This document shows, in pieces, positions 1 to 11,092 of a stretch of DNA of 64,000 nucleotides. Source of the stretch: Scatophagus argus (Eukaryota > Chordata > Actinopteri > Scatophagidae); assembly GCF_020382885.2 (NCBI RefSeq), contig NC_058496.1:15976501-16040500 (forward strand). Reading direction: 5' to 3'. Position 1 is the stretch's first letter, and each line of letters starts with the position of its first letter. A program made the translations under genes and the position numbers. Under the pieces are notes generated by a model, which saw only the letters and a program-made list of their open reading frames with translations, was not told where the DNA came from and did no database searches.

Positions 1-965
1 GAAAAGCCACTGGGTGTGTGGGAGTGAAATACTCCTGGCTGCTGACTTAAATACTGAAGTGAAAACACAGAATAAAAGAGTGAAAGACAGGAAATCGTGT
101 GCGGCAACGGAGAGCGAATGACATCAAAATCCTAGAAACAGGAATAAAGCGAAAAGAAACTATAACTGAGAAGAAGAAACCCAGTGTGACAGATGGAAGG
201 TGGACGAAGGAGAAGTGGAATTACAGAATCTCTGGGGAAATCCTAATAAGGGAAAGGCCACATAGTTCCCAAACTCACTCAAACAGCCTTTTTTTTCCTG
301 GCTTCGCCTCAGGCAAGTAGCCTCAGTGTAGCGTTGGTACGCTAACATTTTAAAATAACACATTGAGAAGCTTTGAGAAGCTTGAGAAGCTTTTGCATCC
401 TCAAAACACAGAATCTGATCTTTTCCATTTCCATCTAACGTGTAGATTTGTGCATAATGGCTGAGACTTCACACGATGCAAGCAGTGGGATACTTTTCAC
501 AGTAGATGGAGCACATAAAGGGTGGTATGCAGACGGAGTAAGCGCTCTCTCTGCAGTAATTATCAAATATTTAAGCAACAAAGGATTGGTGTTCTCTGCT
601 TTCCTGGGATCAGTGACTCAGAGGCTACGTGGCTACGTCTTAAGGCACAACTTACTAAAAGTATTGCTTTGAATGAGAAATCTGCACTTTGGCAACAGTT
701 TCTGGAGTGAGGGAGCCATCTTTTATCATGAGAGATAAAAACCCGTGCTTGTCAGTCTCTCACTCCTATTCATCCTCTGCTTATGATTGCGCAGTTCAAT
801 GATATGATAACCGAGGACCCACCATCATTCAGCATCAACAGGAAGCCAGAACTAATTTTACTGGAGAAAAGAGGGAAAAGTTCTTTTTGTGTCTCTCTCT
901 GAATTCCCAAACAGGTCCAACTCCAAATAAATTCACAAAAGTATGAATAGCCTTTCAAAACAAGC

Positions 966-1413
966 TATATAAACACTTTCTGGTCTAAAGCTCTCATTGG
1001 CTTCTTGTAAAATTCAGAAAAAACTACGAGATCCTGTGTTTAAGACAATGCATGACCTTGTTCTGTCAGATTCCTCTTTTCACTTCTTGATCACTTCAGT
1101 CCTCATATCTTGCCCTTTAAGCCATCCCTGCTCCAGGTACAAAACAAAAGGTCATCACACATCCACCTTTTTAAACCCAACCCTCTGGAGTCATCCTCCC
1201 CATTTAACCACAGTTGCACACATCTGTGAGTCTTTAAGCAGCTCCTGAAAGCTCACCTTTATGGATAACTGTGTTCATAGGTCTCTGTTAATGTCTTATG
1301 TGGGTTACGTATCTGTCTATGTTATCTATATCGTAATTTATGTTTTACTTTTTAAGATCCATTTATATTTTTCATGTGTAATATATTAATAAAGCTTATT
1401 TACTTACTTACTG
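966..1413 (+). mobile_element. Decayed LINE 3' end (reverse transcriptase C-terminus)
   Basis: From about 995 a broken frame reads HWLLVKFRKNYEIL, close to the LHWLPV..R..YKIL block at the C-terminal end of fish LINE ORF2 proteins. Near 1230 another frame reads FKQLLKAHLY, matching the usual final FK.LLK.HL block. The copy ends in an A/T-rich stretch with a short TTAC tandem tail. Frameshifts separate the blocks, so it is non-functional and 5'-truncated. The family is not assigned. Confidence 0.55.
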
Positions 1414-2261
1414 AAAGGAAAGTGTTGAGTCAGTTCCTACAGAGCTTAGGCAGAAGACGGTCTGGCCACTTCAGATTGATTTTCCTCTGCCCCGAGACAG
1501 GCCGTACGCAAGCATTTATCTAATATAAATGGTGTTCGAATGACAAAGGGGCATCATTGGTCCAGGTATGAAAAGTCACAGGCCACATGTTTCACTGCTC
1601 TGATTGGTTGTAGGTCTTTCCTGTTGCTTTCAGTCTGCAGGTCCATACAAGCTTACAAAACGAGGTAGGGTAAAGAAATACAATCAAAGAAGACTAACTG
1701 TGGCACAAAGAAAGCAGACTGAGATGTATACAGAGTTGGAGCAGTGGGGGCAAAGTGGATACTGGAACAGTAAACATTGCCACAACTTTATCTTTGGGAG
1801 TTTAATTCAACCCCCCCTGTAAACAAAAGGAGGAAGTGGCCCTGTGTGACTGGCTTGCAGGGACTTCCTGTTTGTGATTATATGTCCAAAAACAGAACCA
1901 GGGTCTCTGGACCTCCCATGACTCTGTTTCAGCACTGAACAACTAGCCTGGTGCGTCTGGCTGTCCGCACATTGTGCTTACGTAGCCAGGGCGCCACAAT
2001 ACTGGGAAGCAGCTGCAGTAGACATAAAAGTGACAAATGTATGTTGTTAACAGAATAACACACACTGGCTATCATTAGTGCAATTAGCTTAATGGGCAGT
2101 AGCACAGGAAGCAGTTCGAATAGCATTTTAACTTGCTGGGTCAGTATTTTTGACAGGCTGACAGGTGGATCAAATAATATTGTGACTGTCTTTCTTTTCA
2201 TCAGTGGTTAAAGATGAAAAATTTGTCATTGTGTGTGTGGTGTGTGTCGGGGGGGGGGGTA

Positions 2262-2560
2262 CTCCATTACAAGTAGAAGTCCAGGATATGAATGAACTAC
2301 ATGGATAATATAAACAAAATGTGGTGTCAAACGTAAAAATACTCATCATCCAGTAGGAGGGTCTCGGTCACATTGTGGATTACTACCAAAGTATTAATGC
2401 GTGGGATGTGAGTGGTGGAAAGCACATGTATGATGAGAGTTCTGGCAGCAATATGAGTACAGTTTTGAGGTACATTTACTTTACTCAAGCATTTCCATTT
2501 TCTGCTATTTTGTACTTCTGCTGTAGAAATGGGAGACAAACATTGACAAACTCTTTACTC
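2262..2560. repeat. Dispersed fish repeat fragment
   Basis: Contains stretches such as GAGTACAGTTTTGAGGTAC and TTTACTCAAGCATTTCC that I recognise as variants of a very common percomorph interspersed repeat (ACTTTTACTTAAGTA type). A related piece in the opposite orientation lies near 8940. Boundaries are approximate and the family was not checked against a library. Confidence 0.35.
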
Positions 2561-4236
2561 CACCAGAATAATCGTAATTCGGTCATATCTGATCACATCT
2601 TCCACAACTTACTAACCCTGTCAAATAAATTCAGTGCATTACGTTTGGTAATTCAAAAATTACAGTCATGTGACACAAAACCCGTCTTTCACGATGCAAA
2701 ATAGCGATGACTCATAAGCATCCAAAATCTCAGTTTACTGCCCGTTATAACGTAAATGTCTGTGTTTATCAAATGACGGGTGGTGAATGAGGGGACGATT
2801 TCAGACACAGTGATTGATTGTGATTCGGCCATCAGATTTAAATTAGATTAATAGATTTTTTTAAAAAAGAGAGAGACCACTGACAAAGGCAATATTTCTC
2901 AAAGTAAGTGAATCTTTTAAAAGCTAATATTGCTAACTTTACAACAACTCAACACACAAGAGAATGCACCATATGAGGCTCCTTGGATCAATTCAAGTTG
3001 CAGGTTTTATGTAAATGCTCCTCACTTTTTTTTTTAATTGATAGTATAGTATTAGATTTGACCTAGTTAATCTGGCTTTGATTACACTGAACAGTGGACC
3101 TCTGATGTCATGAAGTTAGATAGACTTTGATATTGACTTGAGGGTTACAGGTTTACAAGTCAGAAACTAATTTTGAAAGCTTTGGACAAAGAACAACTTT
3201 CACTGATTCTCATCCGTAGTTTCACACATGCTTGATTGATGATTCCGCATGAAATAGCCATGAGAAGATTTCCAGAAATTAAGACTGAACATCACAGCAG
3301 AGTTTTCCAAACCATCCCAACAATACCTTTGCAACTACAACTCTCAGCAACCACCTCCTTCCCTTAACCTTGCAGGAAAGCAGGAGCCAAAGACCCTTGC
3401 CTGCATTTCCTCACATTGGGCAACATCCACATTTCGACAATAAAATCAGTAAACACTCCTCCCGATAAGAACAATACAGCAGCACCAGGATACATTAGTC
3501 CGTGTTTGAAACACTAAGGAAATAATAGGACTGCAATACAATGGCCTATTTTCCTTCCCTCAGGTATGCTTTGTATCGCAGTGGACACCACGCTTATGAG
3601 AACTGTCTCACTGGTGGATGTGATGTGGATTTTAACAATAAATCAAACACTGGGCATTAAAGATATGTTTGGTGGGAAAAGGAAACACAGACAAAAGAGG
3701 GTGAAACTTTTGTGCAGGATCCTTCTGCATTAATGGGATTAATAACCAGAAATATGAGGAAATAGAAAAAAAGGTGAACGGTCCGGTTAAGCAGCTTGCC
3801 AAATCAAAATTATCCTATATTATCCCAGTCCAAAATGCTTTCCTTCCCAGAAACAAAAATCCAAAGAAAAAAATAACGTAGCTGAATTCCACCTTTCAGA
3901 GCACAATACATTTGGTACAACACTTTAGATAAGTGAGATTTAAATGTTTATAAAAGGCAGAAAAATGACACTGACAAATTTAGATACACATATGAAAAAT
4001 TATATGAATATATACCTTATACTGGTTTTATCTCTAGCAATAGATGACTAGTTTAGTTAGAAACTGGAATATCATCTTCATTATTTTTTTTATTTTGTAT
4101 GCCCTAATACATTGCCACTAGGTAGAGCTAAAATTATTTTTCAAGCAACAACACCAAAGATTTTCTTGTTCTTGGTTCTCACCTTCGAGAACTTGATCCT
4201 TAAGCTTGTCAAAAACCTTTTATGATTGCCCAACAT

Positions 4237-4315
4237 TTTAGAGACAAAACGATCAACGGGAGAAAATAGCAGACAAATTAATCAATAATAAAAAGAACTG
4301 TTGCAGCCCTAATAG
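4237..4315 (-). repeat. hAT-type MITE end remnant
   Basis: The stretch ends in GTTGCAGCCCTAA after a degenerate run of ATTAATCAATAATA. This looks like one terminus of the abundant fish MITE whose end reads TTAGGGCTGCAAC. The rest of the element is missing or unrecognisable. Confidence 0.45.
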
Positions 4316-7300
4316 GAAGTTTCCTGGAAATAAACACATGGTTTGATGCCAACCGTAGGTAAAATAAGAATGTCATTTAGACAAAAGCTCCATTTAAGCT
4401 TGTGTAAATGTTCTTTCATCTGTTATTTGACACTTAACATAAGAGTAAAAATGACCTTCTGCATTGACGTAAAGACTCAAGAAGCAGTTATTTGAAATTG
4501 TTTCATTAGAAAGCTGTCTCTCTTTTCCCTAAGTAGTGTCAAATTTCACAGGCCTTTCCAAAAAACTTCTCGGTGTGGAAATTATTAAGGTTTTTGTTTG
4601 TTGGTTACGTGGCTAAAACACCGCAGTAAAAACACACAGTTAAAAAGCGTAGATGTGTGTAGATAAGGACATTATTATTATTAAAGTTCCTCCCCAAAAT
4701 GAATGACAAAATTTAGCAAAACACATAAACATCAACAAATCAAGAAAGCCTGAAACACTTTGTTCTGAATACAGTGTAGACCACACTGTGGCTTCTCTTT
4801 CACAGACCTCTAGCTAAACTGGGCCAAACAATCTTGTCCAGTTAATGAGAGTCCCTCAGGGGATGTGAAGACACGAGGGTCAGTTCTTTCCTTTTCCATA
4901 AGGCTTGTTACAGCCCTGTGAATTTGTAAGCAGTAAACAAGATTGTGTAATTAGAAATGGCTGGGCGATATAAGAGAAAACAAGACCACAGGGACCTGGA
5001 GAGACTTCTTGTTTAGGACTGCTTGGCTCTTACGGGGCCCCCTCAAGATGCTCAGTGAACATCTGCGTGTTTGAATTTCAGACATTAAGTGGGGATATCA
5101 ACACAACAGTTGCAGTGAAGGACTCGGCACTCGGGGCCAAACAGTAGGAGCTGCACTGCTGATGGGCGAAGGGATTAGAGCAGCTCAGTTTTCAGGGGTC
5201 ATTTGCTGTAAGTGTCGGCGGGAAAATTGTCACGCCCTTTCAAGAAGAGGTGCAAAGACAATAAACACAACTCACTGTGTGTGTGATGTGAAGCACGACT
5301 GTGAAGAGGACAGTTGTTCGCACTTCTGCTAATGGGTATATGATCTGCTCGTCACTTCCAGTCACAATGATGATCTTATCCGCTAATCCTTGAGAGAGCG
5401 TTTGAACACAAGCTGAGTCCTCAAGACGTTTTCATTCCTCTTGAAGAAAAAAAGTGTTTGAAGTTTTAAGGCAAAAACATTGTTAAAAACATCTGATATA
5501 GACTCACATTTTTGGATGTATTTCAGTTGGCTGGATGTTTTATCTCTTGACTTGATTTAAGGGTTTCCAACCTCTGTGGCTTGTGGCTCCTGAAAATGAA
5601 TCAGTGTCTATAACTCTCATTACACATACAATATGAAACCCGTGGATGTGGAGGTTCATGTCCGTTCTCTGATGAATGTCAACGGGTGTTCTGAAAATAA
5701 ATGTCTGAAATCACAAAGCTGCTAAGGCTACAAAGACCAAATTCTAATCTTTCCACGGGGAAAGATTAGAAAATTAGAAATCAGAAAATTCACTTACATC
5801 AGGATATAATTTTTTTTCTGCATTACTTCAGACACAGTAGTGACAAAACATTAATATTATTTGACATGACAGTCCACAACTTTTCCTTCAGTCCTACCAC
5901 AGCCGATGCACACGTAGAAGCACTTTGCACGACAGTCAGTTACATAAACATGTCCTGACTCGTCCTTACACACCACATCTGCCGCCGCGGGCTGCCCAGC
6001 GCCCACCCACACACTCTCTCAAAGGTACAAACTGAAGATTTATTAAACAATGTGAAATTAACATCACACATTCTTGGCAGAAATCTCCTTCGTGAAATAC
6101 ACCGAGTGCAGCAGTTGAACATGTTTATGTTACCAGTGTAGCAAGCAGCCAAAAAGTCAGCGGTTAAAAGATCATTTGAATAGACGCATAAGCTATTAAA
6201 TGTTCCTCCGACTATTTAATTTATCATAAGAGAGAAAAACACCATCTGGTCAGCTAGCATGCAGGTGCCATGGCAATTCTCAATATGGTATTTGATATAA
6301 GTTTTGTGAATACAGCATTAATACTGTTACTAAGACAAACTCATCATTGATTCAAGCTCTTTAAGAAAAAGAAAACCCGTCCTTGTACCATAAATTGCAT
6401 CACTCAAAGGATGAGGACCAGTGTATTCACAGACTTACTGTACTGCAGTTCTCTGGTTTGATCCAACTCTGAGCAGCTGTGTTTTGAGGCTGATAAAGTG
6501 GATCAGGTCTCTCCATCTGTGCTCCACCAGTCGAGGGGTCAGACCCCGAGCCCCAGGTCAACACAATGGGAAGGAAATCAACACAAATCCTGTTTACTCT
6601 CCACCTCACAATGTGATACAATAAACACCTCCCTCTCAACAATGAACAACAGCACAATAGGGTATTTAAATGAAATACAGCTTTTGCATATGTTTGAATT
6701 TTTGGGGGGTTTGTTAATATTTGTTAGTTTGCTGGTTGTGTTGTTGTCATGGTGCAGCTGCAGGTCGGTCCTATGCTCACCTGGGAGAAAACCGACAGTG
6801 TCAAATGGTCAGTAAGTGTAAATGGATACCTCAGAATGACCCCACTAAGGACTGAGACTCGGGACAGACTATTACCCAGTAGGCAAAGTCCTTTTAAATA
6901 TGTCAAGTAACATTATAACATATAAAAGTTAGAGAAAGGTCTAAAGTCATCTTTACTGAACACAAGCGTTTTAAGGATTTCTCATTCATGTTGGTTTGAA
7001 AATCGACTTTCAGTATTCATCCTTGACCTTGTAAGGACTATCTTTTAACAATCTCAATTCCATCAACAACTGTTCCAGAGCTTTTGACCATGTCATGTTT
7101 AATTCAAATTGTAATCTAATTTTCCACCACTATTAGCTATACATCATTTATATAAAACTGTAGATTCAAAACACCTGATTAAGCTGGGTTTCATCCTTTT
7201 AAGCTCTTCATTTAAATCACTGATTGAGTTTAAATCCAGGCAGGTTAACAGACAAATAACCAAAGCTGATTATGAGATAACCACACTGTCACATTTACAT

Positions 7301-8939
7301 GACAATACCCATATAGAGCATTGCCTTAATCAGACCGTAAACATTTTATTAATGTGCATGCAAACAGACTGATTTACATGTAGATCACAGATCATTGTGA
7401 CCTCTAACTCCTAGTTTAACATTTCCTCTCCGTCGGCGCCTCTTGCAGCACTCCTACACTCTCTCTGCCCTCAGGGTGTAAACGTCTGCTTGATGTTTTT
7501 TTCTTGCTCTCTGGCAGCTGTGTAACCTGTAACGTCCTTGGCAGAGCCTCTATGTGTCACTCTGTGGTTTATCAGAAAAATGAGCACCTGACCATGTTGA
7601 GTGAGACACTTAACACCTGCATGGGTTTCACAATCCTGATTGACTGCAGTAAAAATATTTCAGTGTTATACACCATTGAATCAATTAAGAGAAAAAGACC
7701 CTTTAATGTGCAATGACGTCTACAGAGTAATTTAAATTGATTACAAATATAAAGTACACTTTAAAAAGTATGGCACACAGCCTTGTAAATCTAATGTGTT
7801 TTTTCATTCTTTCTTTAGTGTTATTTTGACATATTTTGCTCCTTCCTTACCTTATTTAATTAGTTGAATATCTGTATATCCACCAGTGGGGCATACCAAA
7901 ATCACTGGAATACTGGAAATACACTTATGGCAATCTTTTGGCAATATCACCTGGTCCTCGAGAGCAGATGAAGTTTGCTCACTTATTGTTTAACTGTAGA
8001 TGTTCAAACTATAAGGACATGTTGGCTTGAAAAGTGCTCAGAAAGGGGAGGTTAAACTCTATCCAAACCCTAAACGACTGACCCCATTTTAGAAAAAGTA
8101 AAACTACATACCATAAACACGTGTTATCAGTCTATCTTGTCTACCTGCGCCTGACAGCAGTTACCTGTGTGAAGCTGCTCAGACTACGTTCACAAACCAC
8201 CTGATGGGAATCTGCTCCTCCTTCTGCTGACTCTGCAGGCCGGCTGAGTGAAACCATACGTCTCTGTCAGCATTTATTTATCAGCGTTGAAAATCCTAAC
8301 TGCTAACAGGCAACTTACCACGCTTTGTCAGGTTGTGCCTTGATGTTGAACAGGATTGGAGTGATGACCAAAGTTTAACTGCTTAAGTTAGTCTCAAACT
8401 GCATTTGGCCAATTTGCTTGCTGTATGCTCTTTACTGTCGGGACATGTGACTCTTTGCACATGAGAACCTTCTCGCTCGCAGTGTTTCCCCTCAGACTTT
8501 TATTCTTGAAAAGCATCTCGAAGACAACGGTTATTAAATCATTTATGCTTTACAGAGGGAAAAAAAGCTCCAGATGGGCAGTCAAAGTAAATGTTTTATG
8601 TTTTCTACATAATAGGCCTAGCAGCTCATCTGAGTGACTGTAGACTTTTGGAAACATTTTCATGTGTTACTTGATAATCTCAACTGAAAGGAAAAATACT
8701 GTTATGAGTTTTGACTGAATTGAGTATGGTTTTTAAGGTTTGATTGATAGTTAGAAATGCAGTTATGTTAGTTAAAACATGATGAAACTGGAACTTGATT
8801 TTGGGCATAACGTGTTACTATTTCAGAGTGGCAAGCTTCTTACTTTCACCGGGGCTCTGACATACCTTCTTTTTAGGTACAAAAGTTTATTTGTTAGCTA
8901 AATAAATAAATAAAGCTTTGTATAACCTTAGCATAACAT

Positions 8940-9085
8940 GTGGTAGAAGATGCATTCACATCTTTTACTTAAAAAAAACAACAAGAAAAAAAAACCCAAC
9001 AAAACAGTACTCTGTTATAAATAAAAGTCCTGCACTCAGAGTTTTACTCAAGCAGTAGTAAGTTCAAAAGTATTTGCATTAAAAC
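8940..9085 (-). repeat. Dispersed fish repeat fragment
   Basis: Contains CATCTTTTACTTAA, TACTCTGTTATAAATAAAAG and TCCTGCACTCAGAG, in the order seen in the common percomorph repeat that begins GTACTCAGATCTTTTACTTAA. It lies about 550 bp upstream of the notch1 start codon. Interrupted by an A-rich expansion. Confidence 0.4.
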
Positions 9086-9331
9086 ATATTAAAAGTTAAA
9101 GCAGTCTACTGTGTGAATAACGTTTATCTTTTTCCAAGAATCAAAAATAAATTCATACTCAATTGACCTAATTATTGACTTATATTATTGACTTATATAT
9201 GAATTGCTGGACTAATGATTAAGACTTGTTAATGAAGCAATCACGTGGGGAAAAAAACTTTCCCTTTATGTCTTCATCAAGTTGTAGCCTACAGCTTGCG
9301 CCTGTCTGAGTTTCCAACTGTGAGATTGTTT

Positions 9332-9335
9332 AGTG

Positions 9336-9366
<31 letters not shown>
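9332..9366. repeat. (GT)n microsatellite in notch1 5' region
   Basis: About 17 GT units with one CG interruption, some 280 bp before the notch1 start codon. A shorter TG run follows at 9405-9420. Likely length-polymorphic. Confidence 0.9.
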
Positions 9367-9640
9367 AAGAATAACGCCCCTCGATGCGGAGCAGCGGATG
9401 AAGGAGTGTGTGTGTGTGTGTCCCAAGTCATTTCCAACACGGGACGTGAAGTGACAACATCTCATGCTCGCAGTTCACAGACGCGCTTCACTTTTTCCGT
9501 GTGGATCTAAAGGACGAACTCAAAGTTGTTGTTTGTGTATTTTTTTTTATTTTTTTTTTTATCTGACGGAGAGGAAGACACACTATCGGATCTATGAAAA
9601 AACCCACGTGGATTTATACAACCACTTTAAACCAGAAGGA

Positions 9641-9698
9641 ATGCATATTTTGTTTGTGAAACTAACTTTCTTGTTGTCGCTGATAGCAGTAACCCGAG
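9641..9698 (+). CDS. notch1: notch1 exon 1 (signal peptide)
   Basis: Codes [20 protein letters not shown], a hydrophobic secretion signal, and ends in phase 1 at a GTGAGT donor. The start has G at -3. An in-frame ATG without an intervening stop also exists at 9464, but the signal peptide and Notch family length favour 9641. Confidence 0.93.
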
Positions 9699-11046
9699 GT
9701 GAGTGGCGGGCTGGGAGTCTCTCTGAGTAGTTTTCTGCCTTTGGGAAAGTCCAGTTCATCCTTGTTATTATCCTTATGAGCCGTGTCTTTAATGCTCCGA
9801 GCAGAGGTTGCGTTGAACTTGTTGCATTCGCTTACCATGTAGACGCCTCACTGAAACTGAAATAGCCCGCAGCAGCTTTTACCAAACTTTTTGCATTCGC
9901 CCTGCAGGTTTCCAAATGTTATTGTTAATTTACATCCATGAAGTTTATTTATATGACTTCACACACCTGTTGGATTTATCCCTAAACTTATCCTTTCACC
10001 ATCCAATAGCTCAATTTAAGCTTCTTTTTTTTCCCTTTCAAACTCTGCTCGTCACGTCCAGCCAACACTCAGCTTCTTCTCACTAGTATGTGAACGCATG
10101 CCTTTGCAGTTTGGACTGAGAGTAATGTTCTCAGCATATTGTATATTGTCGCAAAACTATGTGACTCCCCAAACGGCTCATTTTTTTGGGAGGACAGCTG
10201 CAAAGAGGAGCCTGCAACTGCCAAACCCGTGTCAAGTCCCTGTTCACCACAAAAAAAACCCTGCACTTTGAGGTGGCAAGAGTCACACCTAGATCTCACA
10301 TTTATGGAGTATTACCTGTGTTATTTATAATTCTCCTGAGGAAAAAAAAGCCTTGAATGAGTGTTATGTTTTAGCAGCAGCTGGTTCCAGACTTGCTTAC
10401 TTAAAAGTTCTCAAAAAGTTTTAGCAAAGTGCAGGTGTATTAACACTTTCCATTCGCAGGTCTAAGATGCTCCATGCCAACGGAGTCGTGTTTGAACCAG
10501 GGGAAATGTGAAGCAAGTCCGGATGGAAATGGAAACGGAGTATGCAAGTAAGTTTTGACCTGTGTGTCTCTCCCTCTAATAAATGAACAACAAGGAATAC
10601 CTGCAGAAAAGATTTGTGGGCAATGTGTGAGATGGTTGGAGTTGAGATGACTCAGATTTTTGGTTGACATGTGAGCGCTCACACCAGTGTTGCTATTTCT
10701 GGGATACAAATGGTCAAAGAGCTGAGACAGAAATGAATGGACATTGATGAGGACAGGGGCGCAGAGAGAGAGAGAGAGGGAGAGAGAAAGCGCGTGTGTG
10801 TGTGTGTGTGTGTGTTACTGCCACCACACTCGGCAGCCAAACTCTTGCAGTCCTAAATCTTGCTTTTCTTTTCTTTCACGGAGCGACAGCTGGGGTTGCC
10901 AGAAGCTCGGCGACCATTGTTCTCTGCTGCGATTAATTCTGTGTGACTAATCTGGGTGAGGCTTCCCAGAGAGACCCTCAGACCCTGTTCTACTACCACC
11001 CTCTCCTCTCTCCTGGGATTTTGTCCTCTCCTCAATGGCCCTCAGT

Positions 11047-11092
<46 letters not shown>

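Larger units (their letters stand above)
1..9640. other. Upstream flank of notch1, no gene recognised
   Basis: No exon or RNA gene can be supported on either strand. Open frames are short and lack coding character. Recognisable content is repeat-derived: a decayed LINE 3' end near 966-1413, dispersed repeat fragments near 2262-2560 and 8940-9085, and a MITE-like remnant near 4237-4315. The last few hundred bases should be notch1 promoter and 5' UTR; I see no TATA box that would fix a start site. Two CACGTG E-boxes lie at 9243-9248 and 9604-9609, which could be chance. Confidence 0.7.

Noticed and set aside
448..672. 74-codon frame near the window start
   Set aside because: No homology or coding character; short frames of this size are common by chance.
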